Source of the DNA: Clostridium sp. CAG:762 | GTDB lineage: Bacteria; Bacillota_I; Bacilli_A; RF39; UBA660 | Direction: 5' to 3' | Assembly: GCA_000432575.1 (NCBI GenBank) | Contig: HF996836.1 | Coordinates: 7,656 to 71,655, forward strand | Length of the DNA stretch: 64,000 nt | Shown: positions 52,734 to 61,792 of the stretch, one piece after another | How positions within the stretch are numbered: the first letter of the stretch is position 1 | Layout: the number at the start of each line of letters is the position of its first letter | Notes under the pieces: model-generated | What the model saw: the letters and a program-made list of their open reading frames with translations, nothing else | What the model was told of the DNA's origin: nothing | The model's database searches: none | Translations under genes and position numbers: made by a program

Positions 52734-53593
52734 GATAATCTAACAATGTTTAGGTATGCATTGATGCCATCAGCTGGAGAAACTTCAATGGTTTCAGTGG
52801 AATCTAGTCCTAAACTAATTAGGTCATTGGCATTTAATGAGACAATTGCACTGCCATTGAAACTTTGGTCAACATTGGCTTCGATTTCTTTATGTATACT
52901 TGTATTACTTATTGGAGTACCATTTTCTAATACTTCAAGTATTACTGTTTCTTGAATGTTTGATGAACCCTGGAAATAGTAGTCTATTTTGTAAACACCA
53001 GTTGCTGGGATGGTTAGTGCGTTTGCAGTTGCCCCTGTAATGCCTCTCATTGGAGCACTGGATGCAAGTGGAACGATTTGGCTGGTATTGGCAGTTATAT
53101 TAATTGTTTCACTGGCGCTTGAATATTTGCTTCCGTATGTAGATTCAACCGATGTTCCTGGAGGCCCGGCTGGGCCTTCTTCTCCTTGAGGTCCAGTTGC
53201 TCCTGTATCACCTTTTGGTCCGGTTGGTCCAGTTGGGCCGATTGGACCTTGTGCTCCTGCTTGGCCTGTTGCCCCCCTTGGACCAGCGGGACCAGCGATT
53301 CCTTGTATTCCTTGAGAACCAACTGGTCCACGTGATCCGGTTGGGCCTTGAGGTCCTGTGGCTCCTGCTGGAATACTAAATGTTAAAATAGCATTTTCAT
53401 TGGTTCCAACGTTAGTTACTTTAGCTTCCGTCCCTGGGTCAGTTGTAATTGTGTTTCCTACTGTGATAGTCGCTGGTCCTTGAGGTCCTATTGGGCCTCT
53501 TGGTCCCGTTGGACCAACAATGCAACATCTTTCTTGATGCTTTTTTCCTTCTTCTAAAATACACTTTATTTTTGAAGAGTAGTCGTTATCCAT
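52730..53593 (-). CDS. BclA-like collagen-repeat surface/exosporium protein
   Basis: The 287-residue product has a short charged N-terminus with CCIVG, a GXX collagen stretch starting [14 protein letters not shown], a spacer (about 40-75), then a long GXX block (about 78-150) full of GPT and GPQ triplets. The C-terminal globular jelly-roll-like domain (about 155-287) is of BclA type. BclA forms the hair-like nap of the exosporium in Bacillus cereus group spores. I start at 53593 with AAGGAG eight bases upstream. CATAAAATA, a sigma-K-like -10, lies about 23 bases before the ATG but without a clear -35. The function as spore surface protein is inferred from the family and from other sporulation genes here. 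Confidence 0.82.
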   Translation of the reverse strand: MDNDYSSKIKCILEEGKKHQERCCIVGPTGPRGPIGPQGPATITVGNTITTDPGTEAKVTNVGTNENAILTFSIPAGATGPQGPTGSRGPVGSQGIQGIAGPAGPRGATGQAGAQGPIGPTGPTGPKGDTGATGPQGEEGPAGPPGTSVESTYGSKYSSASETINITANTSQIVPLASSAPMRGITGATANALTIPATGVYKIDYYFQGSSNIQETVILEVLENGTPISNTSIHKEIEANVDQSFNGSAIVSLNANDLISLGLDSTETIEVSPADGINAYLNIVRLS

Positions 53594-53629
53594 ATTCAAC
53601 TCTCCTTTCTTTTATATTTTATGAATGAT

Positions 53630-53667
53630 AAAAAAAATGATTATTACTATAGACTAGTAATAATCTC
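53630..53667 (-). terminator. Terminator after the second signal peptidase gene
   Basis: A 10-bp stem GATTATTACT/AGTAATAATC is followed on the minus strand by ATTTTTTTT. Confidence 0.85.
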
Positions 53668-53674
53668 ATTTTTG

Positions 53675-54196
53675 TTAATTGTCATATTTTTCTATTTTTA
53701 CTTTACCAAATCTAGTTATTGGCCATATTCTAATACTTGTTGAGCCTTTGATATTTTTCTTATCAATTAAGCCTATTCTTCTACTATCATTAGATACTTC
53801 TCGATTATCTCCTAGAACTAAATATTTATCTTCAGGTATAGTATCATAACCTAATTCGATTAGGTCAAAATCGGCAGTTACTTTGGAAAAATCATCGTGA
53901 TATATTTCATTGTTAACATATAAATTACCATATTTATACTTAATATGTTCTCCTGGTAAGCCTATTACTCTTTTTATAATGTCATCTTCTTTGTTATTGA
54001 TAACAACAATATCATATCTATTTATTTTATTGAATTTATAATCTAGTCTATTTAAGAGTAAGACTTCACCATCTTTTAGGGTATCATACATGGAATCACC
54101 TGAGACAATAACTGGGTCAATGATATAACTTCTAATTAGAATAACAACTATGACAATAATAATATATGGTATTATTTCTTTTATAATTTTTTTCAT
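53675..54196 (-). CDS. Signal peptidase I, second copy
   Basis: The 173-residue protease has one N-terminal membrane helix, catalytic serine in SGDSMYDTLKDGE (near residue 36) and lysine in DIIKRVIGLPGEH (near residue 73), plus GDNREVSNDSR. It is the downstream neighbour of rplS by 32 bases. It is not a recent copy of the gene at 48892. Two SipS-type paralogs are common in Bacilli. Confidence 0.92.
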   Translation of the reverse strand: MKKIIKEIIPYIIIVIVVILIRSYIIDPVIVSGDSMYDTLKDGEVLLLNRLDYKFNKINRYDIVVINNKEDDIIKRVIGLPGEHIKYKYGNLYVNNEIYHDDFSKVTADFDLIELGYDTIPEDKYLVLGDNREVSNDSRRIGLIDKKNIKGSTSIRIWPITRFGKVKIEKYDN

Positions 54197-54208
54197 ATTT
54201 CACCTAAG

Positions 54209-54235
54209 AAAAAAATAAACCAAAAGGCTTATTTA
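54209..54235 (-). terminator. Terminator after rplS
   Basis: The stem AAATAAGCC/GGTTTATTT (one mismatch) has a 4-base loop and is followed on the minus strand by TTTTTC. The rplS stop is in the stem. Confidence 0.7.
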
Positions 54236-54570
54236 TTACTTTCTTTCATTTTGTATCCACTTTTACGGTCTCTTAAGAAGTATAGTTTTGCTCTTCTTGC
54301 TTTACCTTTTCTTGTAACAGTAATAGATTCAATTTTAGGGCTATGTAGAGGGAATATTCTTTCTACACCAACGCCTGAAGAAACTTTTCTTACAGTAAAT
54401 GTTTCTGCAATGCCAGTTCCTTTTCTGGCAATAACAATACCTTCAAAGTATTGAGTTCTAGCAACTTTACCTTCTGTTACTTTGTAACCAACTTTAACGG
54501 TGTTTCCTACTCTAAATTCTGGAATATCGTTTTTTAGTTGGCGTGCAGTGATACTTTCAATAATGTTCAT
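54229..54570 (-). CDS. rplS: 50S ribosomal protein L19
   Basis: The 113-residue protein begins [19 protein letters not shown] and has the L19 blocks [26 protein letters not shown] and the [19 protein letters not shown] segment. The C-terminal [14 protein letters not shown] completes the family. The leader between 54571 and 54660 contains GGAGAG and may hold control elements, none of which I can name. Confidence 0.98.
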   Translation of the reverse strand: MNIIESITARQLKNDIPEFRVGNTVKVGYKVTEGKVARTQYFEGIVIARKGTGIAETFTVRKVSSGVGVERIFPLHSPKIESITVTRKGKARRAKLYFLRDRKSGYKMKESNK

Positions 54571-54679
54571 TTTGCACTCTCCTTTTCAAACAGTAATCAT
54601 TAATATACTAAGCGGATTACCTCTTCCATTTGTTAATATTACCACAAAAAGAGATAAATTACAACTATTTTTGTTCATT

Positions 54680-55399
54680 TTATATATCTAAATTGTGATA
54701 AACACTTTGGACATCGTCGATGTCTTCTAATTGTTCTATTAAAGTTATTGCTTTGTCTAGAGTTTCTCCTTCTAATTTTAGATAGTTATCGGGTATAAAT
54801 GTTACTTCACTTAATAAGTAATTGTTGTACCCTAAATTATCTAGGCTATCTTTTACTTTAATAAAACTATTTGGTTCAGTAGTTATTTCATAACCTTCTT
54901 CGGTCTTATCCATATCTATGATATCTAGTTCTAAGATGTCTTCAGTTAATTTGTCTTCATCATAACTATTATCTAAAACAATTAATCCTTTTCTTTTGAA
55001 TAAATAACTTACAGAACCATCTGTACCAAGATTTCCACCTTTTTTAGTTAAGGTGCTTCTTACAAAAGATGCAGTTCTATTTTTGTTATCAGTTAAACAG
55101 TCAATCATGATGGCCATGCCACCTGGTCCATAACCTTCATATCTTACATGGTCATAATTTTCACTGTTGTTTTTAGAATGGGCTTTGTCAATTGCACTTT
55201 GAATATTGCTTTTTGGCATATTTTCAGCTTTAGCTTTTTCAATTACCATTCTTAGAGCTGAATTGTTAGCTGGATCTTTATCTCCACTTTTCGCGGCTAC
55301 ATAAAGTTCTTTGGCTAGTTTTTGGAAAACTTTGCTTCTTTCAGCGTCAATAGCACCTTTTTTTCTTTTGATAGTTGACCATTTAGAATGTCCTGACAT
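54680..55399 (-). CDS. yebC: YebC/PmpR-family protein
   Basis: The 239-residue protein begins MSGHSKWSTIKRKKGAIDAERSKVFQKL, which is invariant in the family. YEGYGPGGMAIMIDCLTDNKNRTA near residue 90 and GSVSYLFKRKG near residue 133 are further matches. YebC proteins act as transcription regulators or help translation of proline-rich stretches. It lies ten bases after efp, a translation factor for polyproline, in line with the latter role. Confidence 0.95.
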   Translation of the reverse strand: MSGHSKWSTIKRKKGAIDAERSKVFQKLAKELYVAAKSGDKDPANNSALRMVIEKAKAENMPKSNIQSAIDKAHSKNNSENYDHVRYEGYGPGGMAIMIDCLTDNKNRTASFVRSTLTKKGGNLGTDGSVSYLFKRKGLIVLDNSYDEDKLTEDILELDIIDMDKTEEGYEITTEPNSFIKVKDSLDNLGYNNYLLSEVTFIPDNYLKLEGETLDKAITLIEQLEDIDDVQSVYHNLDI

Positions 55400-55408
55400 A
55401 ATATCACC

Positions 55409-55966
55409 TTACTTTCTTGATACATATTTACCATCTTTGGTAGATACAATAATAGTTTCACCTTCATTTATGAATAAAGGTACACGTACTAATAAACCGG
55501 TTTCTACAATAGCATCTTTAAGTGCATTTGTAGCAGTGTTACCTTTAATGCCTGGTTCAGTTTGTGTAATTAATAAATCTACTTTTTCTGGTATTTCGAT
55601 ACCTAACATTTCACCTTCATAGAATGTTATATCTACTTCTTGACCTTCTTTTAGGAACTTAGACTCATAACTAATCTTACTTTTATCTATTTCTATTTGT
55701 TCATATGTTTCCATATTCATAAAGTTATAAGTATCACCGTTAGCATATAAGAATTGCATTTTTTGCTTGCTAATATGTGCTTGTTCTACTTTAACTGAAG
55801 AATTAAATGTTATTTCAATAATAGAACCAGTTCTTAAGTTTTTAAGTTTTGCTTTAACAAAGGCCGCTCCTTTACCTGGTTTTACATGTTGAAACTCCAT
55901 TACTTGATATAAAGCATTTTCATAAGTAATAGTCATTCCTGTTTTGAAATCATTTACATTAATCAT
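55409..55966 (-). CDS. efp: Elongation factor P
   Basis: The 185-residue factor begins [38 protein letters not shown]; the KPGKG lysine near residue 32 is the modification site. The OB domains follow, with GVP-like [14 protein letters not shown] and [14 protein letters not shown] near the end. EF-P rescues ribosomes stalled at polyproline. It pairs with yebC. Confidence 0.97.
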   Translation of the reverse strand: MINVNDFKTGMTITYENALYQVMEFQHVKPGKGAAFVKAKLKNLRTGSIIEITFNSSVKVEQAHISKQKMQFLYANGDTYNFMNMETYEQIEIDKSKISYESKFLKEGQEVDITFYEGEMLGIEIPEKVDLLITQTEPGIKGNTATNALKDAIVETGLLVRVPLFINEGETIIVSTKDGKYVSRK

Positions 55967-55982
55967 GTTTTTTCTCCTTTAC

Positions 55983-56150
55983 TTATTTACTTTCTTTATG
56001 AGCAGTTGTTTTTTGACATCTAGGACAATATTTATTTAGTTCTAAACGTTCAGTAGTATTTTTTTTATTTTTACTAACAGTATAGTTAGCTTCTTTACAT
56101 TCAGTGCATTTTAAAGAAACTAATACTCTATTTTCATTCTTCTTAGCCAT
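55983..56150 (-). CDS. rpmG: 50S ribosomal protein L33
   Basis: The 55-residue protein is slightly longer than the usual 49 by an N-terminal extension (MAKKNEN). The zinc cysteines CTEC and CPRC and the [11 protein letters not shown] block are conserved, so this is the zinc-binding C+ form. A GGAGGG ribosome site is present. It lies 16 bases before efp. Confidence 0.95.
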   Translation of the reverse strand: MAKKNENRVLVSLKCTECKEANYTVSKNKKNTTERLELNKYCPRCQKTTAHKESK

Positions 56151-56307
56151 ATTAAATTCCCTCCTTCAAATAACATCTAGTATATTATAACAAATTATTT
56201 GTAAAATTCAAAGTTTTTTTAGTTAAAAAAAGATAGAATTGCTATTTTTATTTAGTATTTCTAACTTTTTTGTGTCTTTATATGCTATTTTATTAAATAT
56301 TTATGTG

Positions 56308-56333
56308 TTTTATGCTATACTTTTATAATTTTT
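56308..56333 (+). repeat. Dispersed intergenic element, left partner of copy J
   Basis: TTTTATGCTATACTTTTATA then ATTTTT is a plus-oriented diverged copy upstream of rpmG. The remaining 56151-56447 gap has only A+T-rich sequence. Confidence 0.5.
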
Positions 56334-56414
56334 GGTGTTAATTATGATGAGAGTTGTTTTAACTGGAACATGAAAGTATTTACTTAGTTACTATTGCAAT
56401 ACTTTTTTAATATA

Positions 56415-56446
56415 TTTTTTTAAGAACTAAAATGCGATGGCCAAAG
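56415..56446 (-). repeat. Dispersed intergenic element, copy J (diverged)
   Basis: On the minus strand this reads CTTTGGCCATCGCATTTTAG then TTCTTAAAAAA, close to copy C in its second half. It starts at the stop codon of the transporter gene. Confidence 0.5.
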
Positions 56447-56447
56447 C

Positions 56448-57545
56448 TTATGAAATTCTTTTAAATTTAGTAAATCCTGATATAAAGATACCTACTATAC
56501 ATATATATAACATGGTTTTTAAATTGAAATTGAAGATAAATAGGATCAGGCAGATAAGTCCTCTTATAAAACAAAAGATAAATTCGGCAATGATGAGGTA
56601 TGATGCTACTTCTTTATTTATTCCCTCATAATAGATGTTTTCTAAGGATACGGTTTCATACATTTTGGTAAATAATCCTTCAAAGAAGGCTATAATTAAT
56701 AAGATTATTTTATTGGTTATGTTTATTTTGAAGATTAAGATGATTGAAAATATGCTAGTTAATAGTAAGAAGTATTTGTTTTGATTTATTTTTCTTACAA
56801 AGAAGTATACAAATATTATTGAGGCTAATGATGTTAGGATATTAAAGATACCAATATATTCTAAGTTGTTTTTGACATAGATATATAGATATAATGGTTG
56901 TAATGATAGGAATATTACTTTGAATTGTTCTAGAAAAAAGAATGTTGTGTTTCTATTTTTCATTTTTTTGATGGTTTCTTTGTAATTTATTTGGTAGTCA
57001 TATGTATTATTTTTTATTTGTAATAATGGTATGATGCTTAGAAGAGATATAAATATGGTAATTAGTACTACTGTTATTAAGCCACATGTGTTGGTTAGAT
57101 AGGCTCCAAAATATGATGATAACATGATGGCTAGGTATGTGCAGATTAGAATGTTTCCTACTTTTTTATTATTTTCTTTTCTATTTAATACTTTTAGGGC
57201 AAAGTAATGTCTTAGGCTATGATATGTGTAACTACTTATGGCAAAAAGGATGCTATATATGATTAGGTTATCTATGGTGTTGGGCATTATTGATAGGTAG
57301 TAAAATGTTATTCCAAACATGATTCCTGAAAATACTAAGATGTATTTAGGATTTATGGCCTTTGTTAAAGTTAATGATATATAATTAACAAAGATGCCTA
57401 CAAAATATATGAGGAAATAAAATAGTAAGATGTTTCTAATGCTATAACCCATTTTATAAAGTAATACTGCAGAAAAAACTTCAATTATATTTCTTGCTAT
57501 TGTTGATATGAAGATAAAGATATTATACTTTTTTGTGTTTTGCAT
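56448..57545 (-). CDS. MFS-like membrane transporter
   Basis: The 365-residue protein has about ten to eleven hydrophobic segments in two halves, with a hydrophilic loop near residue 190 (TYDYQINYKETIKKMKN), the layout of major facilitator proteins. It lacks clear conserved motifs that would tell the substrate. The size is short for the family (usually about 400). It starts MQNTKKYNIFIFIS and ends near the dispersed repeat. Confidence 0.72.
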   Translation of the reverse strand: MQNTKKYNIFIFISTIARNIIEVFSAVLLYKMGYSIRNILLFYFLIYFVGIFVNYISLTLTKAINPKYILVFSGIMFGITFYYLSIMPNTIDNLIIYSILFAISSYTYHSLRHYFALKVLNRKENNKKVGNILICTYLAIMLSSYFGAYLTNTCGLITVVLITIFISLLSIIPLLQIKNNTYDYQINYKETIKKMKNRNTTFFFLEQFKVIFLSLQPLYLYIYVKNNLEYIGIFNILTSLASIIFVYFFVRKINQNKYFLLLTSIFSIILIFKINITNKIILLIIAFFEGLFTKMYETVSLENIYYEGINKEVASYLIIAEFIFCFIRGLICLILFIFNFNLKTMLYICIVGIFISGFTKFKRIS

Positions 57546-57604
57546 AAACTCACCTTTATTATTATGAGGAATTTATGATAAAATAATACATGTGGTGATT
57601 ATTT

Positions 57605-59050
57605 ATGCTATATAATGATAATAAAAGATACTATACTTTGAATAATTATTTGCAGGCTAAGTTTGGTTGTAAGGTGTTTAAAGTTAGTTTAAATGCAGGT
57701 TTTACTTGTCCTAATATTGATGGTAAGGTTGGTTATGGTGGTTGTATTTATTGTAAGAATGGTAGTAAGAGTTATGGTAGTGATATAAATGATTTGGTGG
57801 CTCAGTTTAATAAGGTCAAGGATAAGGTTAGTAAGAAGTGGCCTAATAGTAAATATATTGCTTATTTTCAAGCTAATACTAATACTTATGCTAGCGTTGA
57901 TGTTTTAAGGGAAAAGTATGAGGCTGTTCTTAGTTTACCTGATGTAGTTGGTATTTCTATCGCAACTAGAAGTGATTCTATCAGTGAGGATGTGCTTCCT
58001 TATTTGGAGGAATTGAATAAGAGAACTTTTTTGATTGTTGAACTCGGGCTTCAATCTAGTAATGAGAAGACGGGGATGTTAATTAATAGGTGTCATGATT
58101 TGAAATGTTTTGATGATATGGTTATTAAACTTAAAAAAAGAGGAATTAATGTTGTTGTTCATATTATCAATGGACTTCCTTATGAAACAAGAGATGATAT
58201 GTTAGAAACGGTAAGGCATTTGAATGGTTTAAATATTGATGGAATTAAGATTCATATGTTGAATATTGTAAGGGGTACTAAGATTGCTAAGATGTATGAG
58301 GAGGAAAAGTTTAAGACTTTAAGTAAGGAGGAATACGTTAATATTACTTGTGATCAGTTGGAGATTTTAAATAGTAATGTTGTGGTTCATAGATTAACTT
58401 CTGATCCGGATAAGGATGAGTTAATTGAACCAATGTGGTTAGTTAAGAAATTTGGAGTTTTGAATGATATTGATAAGTGTTTAAAGAAAAGACATACTTA
58501 TCAAGGGTTTAATAGTAATATTTTGAATAAGTTTAGGCAGATATTAGATTTGGGTGTTAAGCAGAATGATATTGTAGTTGATGCTACGGTAGGTAATGGT
58601 AATGATACTTTGTATTTGGCTAATTTAGTTAAGAATGGTTTTGTATTTGGTTTTGATGTTCAAGGTTGTGCGATAGATAGAACTTTGAAGTTACTTAAGG
58701 AAAATGATGTTTCTAATTATAGATTATATAATACTAGTCATGAGAATATTGATAAGGTTTTATGTGATTATAAGGGGAAGATTTCTTCTATTGTTTATAA
58801 TTTGGGATATTTACCTAATGGTGATAAGTCTATTACGACAAGATGTGATTCGACAATTAAGAGTATTTGTAATGGGATTAAGTTGCTTAATAATAAGGGT
58901 TTTATTTTAGTCGTAGTTTATCCTCATGCGGAGGGTATTAAGGAAGGGATGGCTTTAAGAAATTTAAAGATAGATGGATATAAAGTGATTGAATATCATA
59001 ATACGGATAAGGTGGATAGCCCCTATATGGTGGAAATAAAAAAGGCTTAG
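57605..59050 (+). CDS. Fusion of YtqA-like radical SAM protein and YtqB/MnmM-like methyltransferase
   Basis: The 481-residue protein has an N-terminal radical SAM domain (residues 1-300). It begins RYYTLNNYLQAKFGCKVFKVSLNAGFTCPNIDG and binds the cluster through CPNIDG..GGCIYC. A LGLQSSNEKT block and a HMLNIVRGTKI segment follow. The C-terminal SAM methyltransferase domain (about 310-481) has VDATVGNGNDTLYLA and NLGYLPNGDKSITT. B. subtilis encodes these as the neighbouring genes ytqA and ytqB (mnmM). MnmM methylates the wobble uridine to mnm5(s2)U. The fusion suggests the two act together on tRNA. Confidence 0.88.
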   Translation: MLYNDNKRYYTLNNYLQAKFGCKVFKVSLNAGFTCPNIDGKVGYGGCIYCKNGSKSYGSDINDLVAQFNKVKDKVSKKWPNSKYIAYFQANTNTYASVDVLREKYEAVLSLPDVVGISIATRSDSISEDVLPYLEELNKRTFLIVELGLQSSNEKTGMLINRCHDLKCFDDMVIKLKKRGINVVVHIINGLPYETRDDMLETVRHLNGLNIDGIKIHMLNIVRGTKIAKMYEEEKFKTLSKEEYVNITCDQLEILNSNVVVHRLTSDPDKDELIEPMWLVKKFGVLNDIDKCLKKRHTYQGFNSNILNKFRQILDLGVKQNDIVVDATVGNGNDTLYLANLVKNGFVFGFDVQGCAIDRTLKLLKENDVSNYRLYNTSHENIDKVLCDYKGKISSIVYNLGYLPNGDKSITTRCDSTIKSICNGIKLLNNKGFILVVVYPHAEGIKEGMALRNLKIDGYKVIEYHNTDKVDSPYMVEIKKA

Positions 59051-59075
59051 TTTAAAAATTCTAAGTCTTTTTGTT
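59038..59075. terminator. Bidirectional terminator between the fusion and AddB-like genes
   Basis: The stem AAAGGCTTAG/CTAAGTCTTT has a 10-base loop, with TTTTTG on the right and A-rich sequence on the left. The stop codons of both convergent genes overlap it. Confidence 0.7.
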
Positions 59076-61446
59076 CTTCTAACATGACATAATCGGCATA
59101 TGTTTTGTAACAGATATCATTATAAGGACAAAATTTGCAACCAATGTAGTCATCTTTTATTACTTTGGGATTAATTTTGAAGTCAGCGTTTTCTATGGAA
59201 GTGATGGATGCTTCTATGTTGTTTTTGCATAGGTCTATTAATTTATCTATTTGGTTAGTGTTAAGAAGTTTAGCATGTTTAGAAAAACCATTTGATGTTA
59301 GTTTTAAGGATTTTATTATTCTGCTATTTTGATATGTTTTATCAAATTTTTCTAATATTTCAGGGTTTGAATTGGAATATCCTATTAATTTAAGAGTTTC
59401 GTTTTTTTGTTCTTCTTTGGTTTTGCCTTCTTTGAAGTTTAATTCACTGTTTAATATTTTTTGGTAATAGAAACCTGATACTTCAATTTCTTTTAAGTCC
59501 CCTTTTTCTTTTAATAGGTAAAGGTACATTGGTAGTTGCATGTTGATGCCATAGATGGTGTTATTTAGGTTAATGTCGGGGTTGCCCGTTTTGTAGTCTA
59601 TGACTACTAGGTATGTGTGGTTGTTTTCTTCTTTGTACATGACTTTGTCGATAATGCCCGTGATGGTTACGTTCATTTTACCTTCGATGTTTAGGGATAT
59701 TTTTTCTTCGCAGTTGATTTTGTCAAAGGTCGTATAGTCAAGGCTTTCTTTGATGTAAGTGATTATGTAAAGCAATTCTTGTTTTAGTTTGGTGATAAAG
59801 ATTTGTTCTTTTTTGGTAAGGGGGTCATGGGTGTTTATATAGTTTTCAAAGGATGTATCATAATCAAAGTCATCTTGAAAGCAGATTGAGAGAATGTAAT
59901 GAAATAGATTACCGATGTAGAGGTCAAATGTTTTTTCTTTACTTGATAATTTTAGAATGTTTTCTATGTAGTAACGGAATGAGCATTTGTAATAATTATT
60001 TAGGGATGAGTATGATAGATATAGTTTGTTATGGAGGTATGAATAAAGAGAGGTTTTGTCGATGGTATGATAGGTGTTATCATAAGTAAGGTAAGGGATA
60101 CTCGGGTATGTGTTGTACAGAGTGTCTAGGGAGTTATTTTTTATTTTGTAGCTATTGTAGTCATCTAATTTTGAAGCTAAGGAGATTTTGTTGTATAGGT
60201 TGGAATAAGTGTATTTTAGTTCATGAGTAGTGATTGGTATCATTTGTAATTCTTCTTCTAAAGGAGATTTGAAGTAGTTTATTTGGTTGTTTTTAGTGGA
60301 GTATGAAAGGTTGAGGTTGTTTATCTCATTTAGTTTGTTAATGAGATGGGTTTTATTTATTTTATTGTATTCATAACTTGTGGTTAGTCCTACTTCTTTT
60401 TTTAAGGTATCTGGGAGGTAGTCGATGTCCTTGGTAATATTGGGATAATTGTTACTATTAAAACCTAAAATGAAGATGTAATCTGTTTCTTTAAATGTGT
60501 TGTTTAGAGTGGCAATGTTGATGGCATTTTTTAGTTTTTTTGGGGTTATGGTTTTGGTTTTTAGTTGTTCTTCTAGGATGGTGATTATGTCTTCAATTTT
60601 ATTTAGGTTTATTTTGTTAATGATATTTATCATAGTGTTATAGATGTTTAGGGTTTCTTCTTCTTTTAGGTTGTAGTTATCTTGAATTGATTGTAGGGAT
60701 GAGGTTATATCTTTAGTTTGTTTTAGGTCTTTTAGGAAGTCTTTGACTAAGGAATAGGATATCATTTTATTTGGAGAAGATAGATTTATGGGGATGTTAT
60801 ATAATTTAAATGTTGTTTGAGTTATGGTTTGATAATCGTTTGGCAGGATTAGATAAATGTTATTTATGTCAATGTTACTATCTATGAGTGTTCTTATTTG
60901 TTCGCAGATATAGGATATTTCTTCATTAACTGTAGGGAATTTGTGGATGTAATGGGTTTTGGGAAGGTATTGTTGGTTTACTATGGTAGCGTGGTATGAT
61001 GAAGCTATGAAATTTAGTTCTTTATCAAGAGGATAATCATATATGATAATATTTTTGTCTTGGATATATGTTTGAAATAATGAATCGATATGTAGTTTGT
61101 TGTTATTGATAAGATCTTGTTTGATGTTTTTTAGTTCTTTTAGTTTTTGGTTATCTATATTTTTTTCTATGTAAGATAAATAATAAAGGTTGTTTAAATA
61201 CATTTTGGCAATGTCATATTTGAAGTTGTATTTATTCATTAGATAAATGATTGTTTCATCATTATAGTCAAAGAATAAGTGTTTTAGAAATTCTTCTTTG
61301 GTCATGAATTTTAGAGATAATTTGTTTTTGATGTGGTGGTTTATTTCATTCAATAGATATTCTTTATTTTCTTCTTTGGTAATGATTAGGGAATTATCTT
61401 TTAGGTATTCGAATATTGTTTTTTTTGTGATAATATTTTGATTCAT
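59047..61446 (-). CDS. Short AddB-like nuclease with PD-(D/E)XK and Fe-S cluster
   Basis: The 799-residue protein has a C-terminal nuclease domain. A TGIIDKVMY segment and LVVIDYKTGNP near residue 645 carry catalytic acids and lysine. The iron-sulfur cysteines are in YYKCSFRYY (near 495) and CKFCPYNDIC near the end, the AddB/Cas4-type pattern. The N-terminal helicase-like part is degenerate: no GxGKT Walker A is seen where AddB has it, and the protein is about 300 residues shorter than Bacillus AddB. No addA follows in the window, though it may be elsewhere. I start at 61446 with AGGTG upstream. Confidence 0.8.
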   Translation of the reverse strand: MNQNIITKKTIFEYLKDNSLIITKEENKEYLLNEINHHIKNKLSLKFMTKEEFLKHLFFDYNDETIIYLMNKYNFKYDIAKMYLNNLYYLSYIEKNIDNQKLKELKNIKQDLINNNKLHIDSLFQTYIQDKNIIIYDYPLDKELNFIASSYHATIVNQQYLPKTHYIHKFPTVNEEISYICEQIRTLIDSNIDINNIYLILPNDYQTITQTTFKLYNIPINLSSPNKMISYSLVKDFLKDLKQTKDITSSLQSIQDNYNLKEEETLNIYNTMINIINKINLNKIEDIITILEEQLKTKTITPKKLKNAINIATLNNTFKETDYIFILGFNSNNYPNITKDIDYLPDTLKKEVGLTTSYEYNKINKTHLINKLNEINNLNLSYSTKNNQINYFKSPLEEELQMIPITTHELKYTYSNLYNKISLASKLDDYNSYKIKNNSLDTLYNTYPSIPYLTYDNTYHTIDKTSLYSYLHNKLYLSYSSLNNYYKCSFRYYIENILKLSSKEKTFDLYIGNLFHYILSICFQDDFDYDTSFENYINTHDPLTKKEQIFITKLKQELLYIITYIKESLDYTTFDKINCEEKISLNIEGKMNVTITGIIDKVMYKEENNHTYLVVIDYKTGNPDINLNNTIYGINMQLPMYLYLLKEKGDLKEIEVSGFYYQKILNSELNFKEGKTKEEQKNETLKLIGYSNSNPEILEKFDKTYQNSRIIKSLKLTSNGFSKHAKLLNTNQIDKLIDLCKNNIEASITSIENADFKINPKVIKDDYIGCKFCPYNDICYKTYADYVMLEEQKDLEFLN

Positions 61447-61568
61447 CTTGGGCACCTACTCTTTCTTAATTAATTATATCATTAAAATGGTGGTTTGGGT
61501 GGAAATTTTTTTTCGTGAGTTGGTATTTACAAAAGAGAAAAAATAAGTTAAAATATTTATGTGATTAT

Positions 61569-61784
61569 ATGAAAAAGATTTTAATTAAGATAATTAGGAT
61601 TTATCAAGGGTTGCCTCTTAGGTGCCATGAATATTGTAGGCATGTTCCAAGTTGTTCAAACTATATGATTTTAGCAATTGATGAGTATGGGGTGATTAAG
61701 GGAATTTGGCTTGGTATAAAGAGGTTGTTAAGATGTAGGCCACATGGAACTTATGGATATGATCCTGTTATAAGGAAAGGATAA
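61569..61784 (+). CDS. yidD: YidD-type membrane insertion factor
   Basis: The 71-residue basic protein has the family blocks [45 protein letters not shown] and HGTYGYDPV. YidD helps YidC insert proteins into the membrane and carries an amphipathic N-terminal helix. I start at 61569, as an ATG 54 bases upstream is unlikely (no ribosome site). It lies eight bases before the ZnuA-like gene. Confidence 0.9.
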   Translation: MKKILIKIIRIYQGLPLRCHEYCRHVPSCSNYMILAIDEYGVIKGIWLGIKRLLRCRPHGTYGYDPVIRKG

Positions 61785-61792
61785 AAGGTGTT

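Noticed and set aside
53095..53530. Short repeated units with GGACC/GGTCC in the collagen-like gene that look like a CRISPR or satellite array
   Set aside because: The period is nine bases or multiples, inside an open frame, and explained by GXX collagen triplets.
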